This document shows positions 48,876 through 58,569 of a stretch of 64,000 nt of DNA, one piece after another; position 1 is the first letter of the stretch; the number at the start of each line of letters is the position of its first letter. This DNA is from Caulobacter sp. 602-1. GTDB lineage: Bacteria; Pseudomonadota; Alphaproteobacteria; Caulobacterales; Caulobacteraceae. The translations under genes were made by a program, and so were the position numbers. Below the pieces are notes generated by a model that made no database searches, was not told the origin of the DNA, and worked only from the letters and a program-made list of their open reading frames with translations. Where the stretch lies: NCBI RefSeq assembly GCF_003931565.1, contig NZ_RRYI01000007.1:186001-250000 (forward strand). The letters run 5' to 3'.

Positions 48876-50702
48876 CTAACGACGCAGGGCGCCGCGCACG
48901 GCCAGAGCGGTCAGGCGCTGTCGGAGGCCTCGCGGTCGATCAAGGCCAAGGCGCGTCAACGCCGCTTCATCGCCAGTCTTGGCTCGCAGGCCTTCCAGAA
49001 CCAAGCCGAGCAGCGCCTTCGGCTCGGCCTGCGCCGCCTTCAGCCTTCCGAGTGTCGGCAACAGGCTCTCTTCCAGCGGATCGAAGTCCGAGCCGAACGG
49101 CAGCAACGGGGCCAGACCCGCGGCCTTGGCCGGCGCCAGCGCCTCGGCGATGCGCTCGGGGGTGTTGTCGCGAACCTCGGCCGGCAGGGCGTAGCCGCGC
49201 TCCAGCTTGCCGGCGGCCTTGGCCTGCTCCAGCAGCGCCGGCTGGAAGCGGCTGTCAGCCACCCTTAGCAGGGCCACGATCACGTCACGGTCGGTGCGGC
49301 CGCGCAGGTCGGCGACGCCGTACTCGGTGATGACGATGTCGCGCAGGTGGCGCGGAATGGTGCCGTGGCCGTAGGACCACAGCACGTTCGAACTGGCCTT
49401 CTTCCCCGCTCCGCGCACGGCGTCCAAGGTGATCACCGACCGCGCGTTCTCCAGCGCGAAGGCCTGGGCCACGAAGTTGTACTGTCCGCCCACGCCGCTG
49501 ACCACGCGGCCGTCCTCCAGGCCATCGGAGACCACCGCGCCCAGCAGGGTGACCATCATGGCGGTGTTGATGAAGCGCGCGTCGACGCGAGCGACACGCT
49601 TGACCGCCTCGTCGCCGTAGAGTTCGTTGATGCCGGAGATCGCCTGCATCTGGAACTTGGCGCGGTCCTCCGCGGGCATCTTGCGCAGGGCCTCGTAGAA
49701 GGCGCGCGGACCCAGGAAGAAGCCGCCGTGCAGCACCGCCCCGTCGACCTCGCGCTTGAGCACGCCGGCCTTCCAGAGGTCGAGCAGGCAGTCGACGAAC
49801 ATTTCGGTCGCCGCGTAGAGCCCCTTCTGGAACGGCTCGGCATGTCTGGGCGCCCCCACGGCGGGCGACAGGCGGTTCAGGGTGTCGAGGAAGCCAGCCG
49901 GGTCGCGATGGCGGACGATCAGGCCTTGCGTCACCGCATCGCTGATCGAGCCGATGCCCATCTGGATCGTGCCGCCGTCCGGGACAAGGCCGGCCGCTTG
50001 GAAGCCGATCGCGTAGTGGGCGTCCGAGATCGGCTCCTTGGGCGGGGCGAACAGCGGAAACTGGACGGACGGCCCCTCCAGCAGATGGCTGAACGCCGAA
50101 GCCGGCAGATCGCCGTCGCCCGGCATGAACGGCAGCTCGTCATTGACCTGACCGACCAGCAGGAAGTCGGCCTTGCCGGCCTGGCGAGCGGCCAGCAGGT
50201 CCAGGGTAATGTCAGTGTTGCAGGAAAGGCTGTAGCGGTCGCCTTCTCTGGCCACCAGTTGTGCCACGACATTGACGCCGCGATCCAGCAGGTAGCCGGC
50301 CGCGTGGGTGTAGTTGGCCGAGATGTAGCTGCGCTGAGCGCTCTCGACGGAGAGGCGCGTGCCGGCCTGGAAGAAGAACTCGTCGACCTGGATGTTGTCC
50401 GGCAGGGCGTCGCGGCGCTGGACGTCGGCATAGGCCAGGGCCGGATAGCCGCCCAGGGCGCGCGCGATCACCGGCCCGAGAAAGGCGGCCTCCAGCTCCG
50501 ACTTGGGGCGGGGCGGCTCCAGGGTCAGGGCGGTAAAGATGTGCAGGTGCAGCGACCGATCGGCCATGGCCCGCGCGAACAGGGCGTTGGCGACATGGTT
50601 GGCCTTGCCCAGGCCCAGTGGCAGACCCAGAACGATGCGGCGGCCGACCTTGGCGATGATTGCGTCTGCCAGGACTTCGGAGTCGGTGAAGCGGTCCGTC
50701 AT
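48876..50702 (-). CDS. Acetyl-CoA hydrolase/transferase family protein
   Basis: 608 residues, long for the family. The N-terminal domain (LADAIIAKVGRRIVLGLPLGLGKANHVANALFARA) and the C-terminal domain (GPRAFYEALRKMPAEDRAKFQMQAISGINELYGDE, GVGGQYNFVAQAFALENARSVITLDAV, YGHGTIPRHLRDIVITEYGVADLRGRTDRDVIVALL) match acetyl-CoA hydrolases/CoA transferases, with the catalytic-Glu region at GINE. It may release acetate or transfer CoA to acids at the end of beta-oxidation. It overlaps the fadB-like gene by four bases. Confidence 0.88.
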   Translation of the reverse strand: MTDRFTDSEVLADAIIAKVGRRIVLGLPLGLGKANHVANALFARAMADRSLHLHIFTALTLEPPRPKSELEAAFLGPVIARALGGYPALAYADVQRRDALPDNIQVDEFFFQAGTRLSVESAQRSYISANYTHAAGYLLDRGVNVVAQLVAREGDRYSLSCNTDITLDLLAARQAGKADFLLVGQVNDELPFMPGDGDLPASAFSHLLEGPSVQFPLFAPPKEPISDAHYAIGFQAAGLVPDGGTIQMGIGSISDAVTQGLIVRHRDPAGFLDTLNRLSPAVGAPRHAEPFQKGLYAATEMFVDCLLDLWKAGVLKREVDGAVLHGGFFLGPRAFYEALRKMPAEDRAKFQMQAISGINELYGDEAVKRVARVDARFINTAMMVTLLGAVVSDGLEDGRVVSGVGGQYNFVAQAFALENARSVITLDAVRGAGKKASSNVLWSYGHGTIPRHLRDIVITEYGVADLRGRTDRDVIVALLRVADSRFQPALLEQAKAAGKLERGYALPAEVRDNTPERIAEALAPAKAAGLAPLLPFGSDFDPLEESLLPTLGRLKAAQAEPKALLGLVLEGLRAKTGDEAALTRLGLDRPRGLRQRLTALAVRGALRR

Positions 50703-52792
50703 GCCTCCAGCTTGGACCAGCCTTCCGCCGGCCGGAAGCGTTCGCCGTACTTACGGGCCAGATCCTCCAGCCTGGCCTTCACCTCGGCGACGCCGCGCTG
50801 GCGCGCGTAACGCAGCGGACCGCCTCGGAACGGCGCGAAGCCGGCCCCGAAGATCATCGCCGCGTCGATGACGTCCGGATGCTCCGAGACGCCGTCGCCC
50901 AGCAAGGCCGCGCAGGTGTTGACGAGCGGCAGGACCAGCCGGTCGGCCATGTCCGGGTCGGGCTCGGCCGCATTGGGGGCCTTGTTGGGATGGCCGCCCC
51001 TCCAGACGTAGAGGCCTTCGCCAGTCTTCTTTCCCAACTGCCTGTGCTCGACCTTGTCGCGTAGCCATTGCGGGGCGTCGGGCATGTCCCACTTGAGTTC
51101 GCGCTTGAGCATGTCGGCCACGGCCAGGCAGATGTCCAAGCCGACCTGGTCGGCCAGCTCGATCGGCCCCATCGGCATGCCGAACCGCTCGGCGGCCTTG
51201 TCGATGGTCTCCTTGGCGACGCCCTCGTCCAGCATGGCCATGGCCTCGACCAGATACGGCGTCAGGGCCCGGTTGACGATAAAGCCCGGCGCGCTTCGGG
51301 CCGGCGCCGGCAGGCGCTCGATGGCCCCGACGAAGGCGCGGGCGGCCTTTTCAACCTCGGGATCCAGGCCGTCGTGGCGCACCACCTCGACCAGCTGCAT
51401 CCGCGAGACCGGATTGAAGAAGTGCAGGCCGACCAGCCGCTCGGGTCGGCGCAGACCTTCGCGCAGGGTCTCCAGGGGGATCGACGAGGTGTTGGTCGCC
51501 AGGATCGCGCCCGGCTTCATCAGCGGCTCGATCCTGGCGTAGAGACCCCGCTTCAAATCCACCTTCTCCGGCGCGGCCTCGATGACCAGATCGGCCGACC
51601 GCGCGCCCTCGCCCCTCAGGTCCGGGACAAGGCGGTCCAACGCGTCGCGAACCTTCAGAGCATCGTCGTGGCTGATCTTGCCATACAGCTCGGCGGCGCG
51701 CTTGATCGCCCCGCCGATCGGCTCGGCTTTCACGTCGGTCAGGGTGACGGTCAGGCCGCTCCAGGCGCACCAGGCGGCGATGTCGCCGCCCATGGCGCCC
51801 GCCCCGATCACGTGGACACGGCGAATGTCATCGCCCTCCCCCGCCAGCCCCTTCAGCGTCTCGCGCAAGAAGAAGACGCGGATCAGGTTCTGGGCCGTCT
51901 CAGACACCATCAGCCGCGCGAAGGACCCAATCTCCGCCGCTTTCATCGCCTCGAAGTCGCCGCCATGGCGCTCCCACAGGTCGATCAGCGCGCCGGGCGC
52001 CGGATAGTGCTCGGGCGGGGCCGGCTTCCTGGCCTCGTCGCGCATGCGTCCGGCGGCCAGGCGGCGGGCCGGGGCGCTGTCCTTGATCCGGTCGATCAGA
52101 CTTTGGCCCTCGCCACGCAGGTCGCCGCGAATGGCCGCGTTCACGGCGGCGCGGACGTGGCGCTCGGGCAGGACGGCGTCGACCAGGCCCAGGTCCTTGG
52201 CCTTCTTCGCCGCGATCGTCTTGCCGGTCAGCATGAAGCTCATGGCCTGCAGCGGATCGATCAGCCGCGTGAACCGCGCCGTGCCGCCCAGGCCCGGATG
52301 CAGGCCGAGCTGGATCTCCGGAAAGCCGAACCTGGCGCCATGGATGGCGATGCGGACCTTGCAGGCCAGCGCCACCTCCAGTCCGCCGCCCAGGGCGTAG
52401 CCATGGACCACCGCGATGGTCTGGTAGGGCTGGCTCTCCAGGCGGTCGACGATGGCGTGAGCGCGGGCCATGCGCTGCTCAATCTCACCGACGTCGTTCG
52501 CGCCGCGGAACTGGCCGACATCGGCGCCAGCGATAAAGCCCGACGGCTTGGCCGAACGGATCACCAGGGCGACCGGCCGGTCGGCCTGCATCAGGTCCAG
52601 GATCTGATCCAGTTCGCCAAGCACCGCGTCGTCCAGGGTGTTGGCGCTGGCGTCGGCCTTGTCGAGCACCGCCCAGGCGACGCCGTCCGGACCTCGGGTC
52701 AGCCGCCAGTGCGCCAGGCCATAGTCGTTCATCGGCGGCGGCCCCAGGTCGAGGTCGCGCGGCTTCAGCAGGGTCAGGGCGCGGTCTTGCAT
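50699..52792 (-). CDS. Bifunctional enoyl-CoA hydratase/3-hydroxyacyl-CoA dehydrogenase (FadB/FadJ type)
   Basis: 697 residues from the ATG at 52792: AGGAG is six bases before it, whereas it abuts the other ATG at 52798. The hydratase half has SGFIAGADVGQFRG, GYALGGGLEVALACKVRI and FPEIQLGLHPGLGG with both catalytic Glu. The dehydrogenase half has the NAD fold VIGAGAMGGDIAAWCAWSG, ATNTSSIPLETL, GLHFFNPVSRMQLVEVVRH with the catalytic His, and FIVNRALTPYLVEAMAMLDEG. It performs steps two and three of beta-oxidation. It follows the thiolase gene, ten bases after its stop. Confidence 0.94.
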   Translation of the reverse strand: MQDRALTLLKPRDLDLGPPPMNDYGLAHWRLTRGPDGVAWAVLDKADASANTLDDAVLGELDQILDLMQADRPVALVIRSAKPSGFIAGADVGQFRGANDVGEIEQRMARAHAIVDRLESQPYQTIAVVHGYALGGGLEVALACKVRIAIHGARFGFPEIQLGLHPGLGGTARFTRLIDPLQAMSFMLTGKTIAAKKAKDLGLVDAVLPERHVRAAVNAAIRGDLRGEGQSLIDRIKDSAPARRLAAGRMRDEARKPAPPEHYPAPGALIDLWERHGGDFEAMKAAEIGSFARLMVSETAQNLIRVFFLRETLKGLAGEGDDIRRVHVIGAGAMGGDIAAWCAWSGLTVTLTDVKAEPIGGAIKRAAELYGKISHDDALKVRDALDRLVPDLRGEGARSADLVIEAAPEKVDLKRGLYARIEPLMKPGAILATNTSSIPLETLREGLRRPERLVGLHFFNPVSRMQLVEVVRHDGLDPEVEKAARAFVGAIERLPAPARSAPGFIVNRALTPYLVEAMAMLDEGVAKETIDKAAERFGMPMGPIELADQVGLDICLAVADMLKRELKWDMPDAPQWLRDKVEHRQLGKKTGEGLYVWRGGHPNKAPNAAEPDPDMADRLVLPLVNTCAALLGDGVSEHPDVIDAAMIFGAGFAPFRGGPLRYARQRGVAEVKARLEDLARKYGERFRPAEGWSKLEA

Positions 52793-52802
52793 GGCCATCT
52801 CC

Positions 52803-54119
52803 TTACACCCGCTCGATCAGCATGGCGCCGCCCTGGCCGCCGCCGATGCATTCGGTGGCGATGCCGCGCCTCAGGTCGAGGCGCTCCAGGGCGTTGACCA
52901 GATGCAGCACGATGCGGTTGCCGCTGGCCCCGACCGGATGACCCAGGCTGACCGCGCCGCCATCGACGTTCAGCCGGTCGCGATCGATGACGCCGGCGGC
53001 GCCAGGCAGGCCCAGCACCTCGCGGCAGAAGCCCTCGTCCTCCCAGGCCGCCAGACAGGCCAGCACCTGGGCGGCGAAGGCCTCGTTCAGCTCCCAGAGC
53101 TCGATGTCCCGCAGGCTCAGGCCCGCGCGCTGCAAAAGGGGCGTCGAGGCCAGAACGGGCCCCAGCCCCATGATCGACGGATCCAGGGCCGCCCATTCGC
53201 TGTCGAGGATCACGGCGCGCGGCTTCAGCCCGTGCTTCCGCACCGCCTCCTCGGACGCCAGGATCACCCAGGAGGCGCCGTCGGTGATCTGCGAGCTGTT
53301 GCCGGGCGTGACCTTGCCGAACGGCCGCTCGAAGGCCGGCTTCAGGGTCGCAAGCTTCTCGGCGCTGCTGTCGGGACGCACGCCATCGTCGTGGTCGTAG
53401 ACGGTTCCATCACGAGCGAAAGCGGGCTCGACCTCGCCGGACAGCCAGCCAGACTTCTGCGCTCTGGCCAGGCGGTGGTGGCTCTCGACGGCGTAAGCGT
53501 CGGCGGCCTCGCGGCTGATGCCGAAATAGTGAGCCAGCACCTCGGCGGTCTGGCCCATGCCGAGGTCGGTGATCGGGTCGGTCAGGCCGCGCTCCAGGCC
53601 GATGACCGGCTGCAGCATGTCAGGTCGGAAGCCGGCCATGGCCTTGACCTTGTCGATCGGAGCCTTGGCGCCTTGCAGGCTCGACAGCCATTCGACCGCG
53701 GTCTGTTTCAGCACCAGCGGCGCATGACTCAGCGCCTCGGCGCCGCCGGCCAGGATCAGCTCGGACGAACCCTCGCGGATGTAGCGGTAGGCGGTGTCGA
53801 TCGACTGCATGCCCGAGCCGCAGTTGATGGCCACGGTAAAGGCGGTCATCTCGGGGCCGCAGCCCAGGCGCAGCGCGGCCACGCGGGCGGGGTTCTGCTC
53901 GTCGGCGATGACGTTGACGCAGCCGAGGATCACCTGGTCGAAGGCGTCCGGCGCGAAGGGCTGCCGCAACAACAAGGGTCGTCCGCACTGGACGGCGAGG
54001 TCGACGGGGGTGAACGGCCCCGGCCCGCCTCGGGCCTTCAGGAACGGCGTCCGCGCGCCGTCGATCACGTAGACAGGTCGGCCGGAAACGACTGGGCTTG
54101 GGCTTTGGGCGGTCATCAC
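52803..54119 (-). CDS. Acetyl-CoA acyltransferase (FadA/FadI-type thiolase)
   Basis: 438 residues. The thiolase active-site residues are clear: nucleophile Cys in AINCGSGMQSIDTAYRYI, His in LGHPVGASGNRIVLH and Cys in TECIGGGQGGAML. ELWELNEAFAAQVLACL is the third signature. It cleaves 3-ketoacyl-CoA to acetyl-CoA and a shortened acyl-CoA. It is the first gene of the three-gene beta-oxidation operon (thiolase, hydratase/dehydrogenase, CoA hydrolase). Confidence 0.95.
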   Translation of the reverse strand: MMTAQSPSPVVSGRPVYVIDGARTPFLKARGGPGPFTPVDLAVQCGRPLLLRQPFAPDAFDQVILGCVNVIADEQNPARVAALRLGCGPEMTAFTVAINCGSGMQSIDTAYRYIREGSSELILAGGAEALSHAPLVLKQTAVEWLSSLQGAKAPIDKVKAMAGFRPDMLQPVIGLERGLTDPITDLGMGQTAEVLAHYFGISREAADAYAVESHHRLARAQKSGWLSGEVEPAFARDGTVYDHDDGVRPDSSAEKLATLKPAFERPFGKVTPGNSSQITDGASWVILASEEAVRKHGLKPRAVILDSEWAALDPSIMGLGPVLASTPLLQRAGLSLRDIELWELNEAFAAQVLACLAAWEDEGFCREVLGLPGAAGVIDRDRLNVDGGAVSLGHPVGASGNRIVLHLVNALERLDLRRGIATECIGGGQGGAMLIERV

Positions 54120-54172
54120 GCTCCCCTGACTATACGGCTTTCAAACGCCGGACGGTCAAGGTCGCTCCACCG

Positions 54173-54427
54173 CTACTCCGCCTTTCCGGCTTCGGTGCAG
54201 GCCGCGCTGAACACGACGACCGCGGCATCCGCCTTTTCCGGCCATTCCTGGGCGATGACTTGAGGCGCTTCCCTCACCACGTAGATCTTTCCACCATGAA
54301 CGAGCTCGCCGCTAGGCTCAGCCAAGCGGAAGATGTCGCCGGCCTCAAGTTGCGAGAGAACAGCATCCTTCCAATGGTTCTGGCCGATGAGCACTTGCAC
54401 CCATCGAGTCTTACCCAGCGCTATCAT
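54173..54427 (-). CDS. Small hypothetical protein, lower-GC
   Basis: 84 residues: MIALGKTRWVQVLIGQNHWK, LEAGDIFRLAEPSGELVHGGKIYVVREAPQVIA and an acidic end. The GDIFRL...GGKIYVV core looks like a small beta domain seen in phage and mobile-element proteins, by eye only. Third-position GC is lower than in the neighbours and no ribosome site is obvious. It could be a recently acquired gene or a remnant. It lies between the beta-oxidation operon and katG. Confidence 0.5.
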   Translation of the reverse strand: MIALGKTRWVQVLIGQNHWKDAVLSQLEAGDIFRLAEPSGELVHGGKIYVVREAPQVIAQEWPEKADAAVVVFSAACTEAGKAE

Positions 54428-54749
54428 GAACTACTTGTAATGTTACTGCTCGCCCAGCCGAGTCAGACACATTTTTGACAAGCATTGTCGCGCGATGCCA
54501 GAGGACTCACCGGAGATTGCGCGATCCTGTCCAATCTTTAATGCAACGCTGGACGGTTGGGAGAACCGAGCCAAGCCCGTCGAACACGCGCGCGCCAGCC
54601 GAGCCGCGTTGATCCGCGCACGCCGCAACGAAGACTTTCTCTATCGCGGCGATAGGAACAATCAATTTTACCAATGGCCGAAAACGGCGGCTCCCTAGGA
54701 CGCGGTCGGGGGACGACAGCCAGGCGCGAGCAGCGCGGAGGAAACGACG
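54428..54749. other. Intergenic region upstream of katG
   Basis: 322 bases, visibly lower in GC than the surroundings. It holds the katG promoter and the putative OxyR site. A 67-codon frame (54495-54698, plus strand) has no ribosome site and is not called. Confidence 0.6.
54641..54655. promoter_or_regulatory. Putative OxyR site upstream of katG
   Basis: CTAT-CGCGGCG-ATAG is a perfect dyad. CTAT-N7-ATAG is the spacing at the centre of the extended OxyR motif; the outer ATAG and CTAT half-sites are poor (GAAG and CAAT at the expected positions). It lies 95 bases before the katG ATG. katG of Caulobacter crescentus is known to be OxyR-dependent. Confidence 0.45.
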
Positions 54750-56927
54750 ATGGACGCTAAGGTGGACGACAGCGTGCAAGGTCAGTGCCCGATGGGGCAT
54801 GGCAAAGGCGGCCGAAGCAACCGGGACTGGTGGCCCGAAAATCTCCGCCTGGAAAGTCTCAATCAGCACTCGCCGCGTTCGAACCCGATGGGCGAGGCGT
54901 TCAACTACGCCGAGGAATTCAAGACCCTAGACCTGAACGCGGTCATCAATGACCTGCACGCCCTGATGACGGATTCTCAGGACTGGTGGCCCGCCGACTT
55001 CGGTCACTATGGCGGCCTCTTCATTCGCCTAGCCTGGCACAGCGCCGGCACCTATCGCACCTCGGACGGGCGCGGCGGCGCCGGTGGCGGACAGCAGCGC
55101 TTCGCACCGCTGAACAGCTGGCCGGACAACGCCAACCTGGACAAGGCGCGCCGTCTGCTGTGGCCGATCAAGCAGAAGTACGGCCGCAAGATCTCGTGGG
55201 CCGATCTCTATGTGCTGGTCGGCAACGTCGCCCTGGAGTCGATGGGCTTCAAGACGTTCGGCTTCGCTGGCGGCCGCGCCGACCAGTGGGAGCCCGAGGA
55301 GCTCTACTGGGGGCCGGAAGGCTCATGGCTGGGCGACGAACGCTACAGCGGCGAGCGTCAGCTGCATCCGGCCCTCGGCGCGGTGCAGATGGGCCTGATC
55401 TATGTCAATCCCGAGGGCCCGAACGGCAATCCTGATCCCGTGGCCTCGGCGCGCGACATCCGCGCCACCTTCGCCCGCATGGCCATGAACGACGAGGAGA
55501 CCGTCGCCCTGATCGCTGGCGGTCACACCTTCGGCAAGACCCACGGCGCGGGCGATCCCTCGTTCGTCGGCCCAGAGCCGGAAGGCGGCCAGATCGAGGA
55601 TGGCGGCCTGGGCTGGCGCAGCAAGCACGGCACGGGCCTCGGCGCCGACGCGATAACGTCCGGCCTGGAAGTCACCTGGAGCCAGACTCCGACCAGGTGG
55701 AGCAACCACTTCTTCGACAATCTCTTCAAGTTCGAATGGGAGCTGACCAAGAGCCCCGGCGGCGCCCATCAGTGGGAAGCCAAGGACGCCCCGGCCGACA
55801 TCCCGGACGCCTACGACGCGTCTAAGACGCGACGCCCGAGGATGCTGACGTCGGACCTGGCCCTGCGCTTCGACCCGGAATACGAAAAGATCTCGCGCCG
55901 GTTCTATGAGAACCCCGACCAGTTCGCCGACGCCTTCGCCCGGGCGTGGTTCAAGCTGACCCACCGCGACATGGGGCCGATCCAGCGCTATCTCGGCCCG
56001 CTCGTGCCCAAGGAAACCCTGATCTGGCAGGACCCGATCCCGGCCGTCGACCACCCGCTGATCGACGCCGCCGACGCCAAGGCGCTGAAGGACAAGATCC
56101 TGGCCTCGGGCCTGTCGGTCGCCGAGTTGGTGTCGACCGCCTGGGCCTCGGCCTCGACCTACCGCAAGTCGGATAAGCGCGGCGGCGCCAACGGCGCGCG
56201 AGTCCGCCTCGCTCCGCAGAAGGACTGGGAGGTCAATGACCCGCCCATCCTGGCCAAGGTGCTATCGACTCTGGAAGGCATCCAGCAGGGCTTCAACGGG
56301 ACCGGGGGCAAGAAGGTCTCCCTGGCCGACCTGATCGTGCTGGCGGGCAACGCCGCCGTCGAGAAGGCCGCCCGGGACGCCGGTACGTCCATCGAGGTCC
56401 CGTTCGCGCCGGGCCGCATGGACGCCTCGGCCGAGCAGACCGACGCGGCGTCGTTCGAGCCGTTGGAGCCGCTGTCGGACGGCTTCCGCAACTATCGCAA
56501 GAGCGGCCCGCAGTTCATGTCCCCGGAAGAGGCCCTGGTCGACCGGGCCCATCTGCTGGGCCTGTCGGCGCCGGAAATGACGGTGCTCGTCGGTGGTCTG
56601 CGGGTGCTGGGCGCCAACGCCGGCGGAAGCAAGGACGGGGTGTTCACCCACCGCGTCGGCGCGCTCACCAACGACTTCTTCGTCAACTTGCTGAGCATGG
56701 GCACGACCTGGGCCCCGACGGCGGTCAACGCCTTCGCCGGCCACGACCGCAAGAGCAGCGAGCCGCGCTGGACCGCCAGCCGCGTCGACCTGATCTTCGG
56801 CTCGCACGCCGAACTGCGGGCCTTCGCCGAGGTCTATGCCTGTGCGGACTCGCAGGAGAAGTTCGTGAAGGACTTCGTGGCGGCCTGGACCAAGGTCATG
56901 AACGCCGACCGCCTCGACCTGAACTGA
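54750..56927 (+). CDS. katG: Catalase-peroxidase
   Basis: 725 residues with both peroxidase halves. The distal site is FIRLAWHSAGTYR (Arg93, Trp96, His97), and the proximal haem ligand is His259 in AGGHTFGKTHGAG. The covalent Trp-Tyr-Met adduct needed for catalase activity is intact (Trp96, Tyr218, Met244). The second, haem-less half has AELVSTAWASASTYRKSDKRGGANGARVRL. It destroys H2O2 and organic peroxides in the cytoplasm. It is a single gene ended by a bidirectional terminator. Confidence 0.98.
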   Translation: MDAKVDDSVQGQCPMGHGKGGRSNRDWWPENLRLESLNQHSPRSNPMGEAFNYAEEFKTLDLNAVINDLHALMTDSQDWWPADFGHYGGLFIRLAWHSAGTYRTSDGRGGAGGGQQRFAPLNSWPDNANLDKARRLLWPIKQKYGRKISWADLYVLVGNVALESMGFKTFGFAGGRADQWEPEELYWGPEGSWLGDERYSGERQLHPALGAVQMGLIYVNPEGPNGNPDPVASARDIRATFARMAMNDEETVALIAGGHTFGKTHGAGDPSFVGPEPEGGQIEDGGLGWRSKHGTGLGADAITSGLEVTWSQTPTRWSNHFFDNLFKFEWELTKSPGGAHQWEAKDAPADIPDAYDASKTRRPRMLTSDLALRFDPEYEKISRRFYENPDQFADAFARAWFKLTHRDMGPIQRYLGPLVPKETLIWQDPIPAVDHPLIDAADAKALKDKILASGLSVAELVSTAWASASTYRKSDKRGGANGARVRLAPQKDWEVNDPPILAKVLSTLEGIQQGFNGTGGKKVSLADLIVLAGNAAVEKAARDAGTSIEVPFAPGRMDASAEQTDAASFEPLEPLSDGFRNYRKSGPQFMSPEEALVDRAHLLGLSAPEMTVLVGGLRVLGANAGGSKDGVFTHRVGALTNDFFVNLLSMGTTWAPTAVNAFAGHDRKSSEPRWTASRVDLIFGSHAELRAFAEVYACADSQEKFVKDFVAAWTKVMNADRLDLN

Positions 56928-56950
56928 AGACAGCGGCTCCCGCCGGAGGT

Positions 56951-56995
56951 GAAAAAAGGGGCGCTGGCCGGCTTGGCTAGCGCCCCTCGCTTTTA
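56951..56995. terminator. Bidirectional terminator between katG and the efflux operon
   Basis: AGGGGCGCTGGCC (56957-56969) pairs with GGCTAGCGCCCCT (56975-56987, one G-U), with AAAAAA on the left and CGCTTTT on the right. It serves katG (rightward) and the convergent MFS efflux gene (leftward). Confidence 0.92.
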
Positions 56996-58549
56996 GTCGG
57001 CGGCCGCGTGGGCCGCGCCGCTGGCCTTGGCTTTCTTGGTCAGCCAGATCAGCGGGATCAGGATCACGCACAGCCACGCCGAGACGCGGAAGAAGTCCAG
57101 GGCCGCCAGCAGATAGGCCTGGTTGACCACCTGGTTGGTGATCGCCCCGACCGCCTGCAGGTGGGTCATGCCCGTCGCCTGCAGCTTGCTCACGGCGTCG
57201 AGCCAGGCCGGGCTGCCGGAGCTCATGGTCTCGGCCAGACGGGTCTGGTGCACGGACTCGCCCCGATCCCAGATCGTCGTGGCCAGGGAGGCGGCGAAGC
57301 TGCCCGCGGTGATCCGCGAGAAGTTCGACAGCCCCGAGGCCTGCGGCGTCTGCTGGGGCGGGATGCCGTTCAGCGAGATGGTCACCATCGAGATGAAGAA
57401 CGTGCTCATCGCCACGCCCTGGACCAGCATCGGCATGACCAGCGCCCAGAAATTGGCGTCGGGCGTGTAGCCCGAGCGCATGAAGAAGGACAGGCCGAAG
57501 GCGGCCAGCGACAGAGTCGCCATCCAGCGGGCGTCGACCTTGTTCATCAGCCGGGCCATGAACGGCGTCAGCATCACGGCGACCACGCCGCTCGGCGCGG
57601 CCACCAGGCCGGCCCAGGTCGCGATGTAGCCCATCCGGGTCTGCAGCCACAGCGGCAGCAGGAGGTTGTTGCCAAAGAACACCGCGTAGCCCAGGCAGAA
57701 GGCGATGGTGCCGATCACGAAGTTGCTGGACTTGAACAGCGACAGGTCGACGATCGGGTGCTTCTCGTTCAGCTCCCAGATCACCCAGGCGATGAAGCCG
57801 ATAATGGCGATCCACATCTCGACGACGATGGCGGGCGAGGAGAACCAGTCGGCCTCCTTGCCGGTGTCCAGCATCACCTGCAGCGCGCCGACCCAGACCA
57901 GCAGCAGCATGAAGCCAGTGCGGTCGATCGGCAGCTTGCGGGTCGGGGTCTCGCGGCTGGCCATGTTCCGCCAGCAGACGACGGCGCAGAGGATGCCCAC
58001 GGGCACGTTGATCAGGAAGATCCACGGCCAGGAGATATTATCGGAGATGTAGCCGCCCAGGATCGGACCGCAGATCGGGGCCACCAGGGTGGTCATCGAC
58101 CAGATCGCCAATGCCGTGCCCCGCTTGTTGGGCGGGAAGATCATGATCAGCAGGGCCTGGGAGCCGGGGATCATCGGGCCGGACACCGCGCCTTGCAGGA
58201 TGCGGAACAGGATCAGAGATTCGAGATTCCAGGAGAGGCCGCACAGCAACGAGGCGATCGTGAACAGGATCACCGAGACCACGAAGGTCTTCACGACGCC
58301 GTAGCGGCCCATCAGCCAGCCGGTCAGCGGCACCGAGACGCCGTTGGCCACGGCGAAGGCGGTGATCACCCAGGTGCCCTGGCTGGAGCTGACGCCGAGA
58401 TTGCCGGCGATGGTCGGGATCGAGACGTTGGCGATGGTGCTGTCCAGCACCTGCATGAAGGTGCCCAGGGCCAGGGCGATCGAGGTGACGGCCAGGAGCA
58501 TCCCGGTCATCGGCGCCGGACCAGCGCCTTGTGATTGTTCGGACGCCAT
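56993..58549 (-). CDS. DHA2-family MFS drug efflux pump (EmrB type)
   Basis: 518 residues with 14 predicted helices. Motif A is GWLMGRYGVVKTF and motif C is the glycine-rich GAVSGPMIPGSQALLI; FMQVLDSTIANVSIPTIAGNLGVSSSQGTWVITAFAVANGVSVPL is the standard DHA2 opening. With the HlyD-type adaptor and outer-membrane NodT-type channel encoded upstream it forms a tripartite drug exporter. It is the last gene of the operon, 20 bases after the adaptor gene. Confidence 0.94.
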   Translation of the reverse strand: MASEQSQGAGPAPMTGMLLAVTSIALALGTFMQVLDSTIANVSIPTIAGNLGVSSSQGTWVITAFAVANGVSVPLTGWLMGRYGVVKTFVVSVILFTIASLLCGLSWNLESLILFRILQGAVSGPMIPGSQALLIMIFPPNKRGTALAIWSMTTLVAPICGPILGGYISDNISWPWIFLINVPVGILCAVVCWRNMASRETPTRKLPIDRTGFMLLLVWVGALQVMLDTGKEADWFSSPAIVVEMWIAIIGFIAWVIWELNEKHPIVDLSLFKSSNFVIGTIAFCLGYAVFFGNNLLLPLWLQTRMGYIATWAGLVAAPSGVVAVMLTPFMARLMNKVDARWMATLSLAAFGLSFFMRSGYTPDANFWALVMPMLVQGVAMSTFFISMVTISLNGIPPQQTPQASGLSNFSRITAGSFAASLATTIWDRGESVHQTRLAETMSSGSPAWLDAVSKLQATGMTHLQAVGAITNQVVNQAYLLAALDFFRVSAWLCVILIPLIWLTKKAKASGAAHAAAD

Positions 58550-58569
58550 GGGCGGCTCCTAGTAACGGA

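Noticed and set aside
54495..54698. 67-codon plus-strand frame upstream of katG
   Set aside because: It has no ribosome site, mixed composition, and overlaps the putative OxyR site. It is more likely promoter region.
54507..54869. 120-codon minus-strand frame overlapping the katG start
   Set aside because: It is antisense to the conserved katG N-terminus and has no domain or ribosome site.
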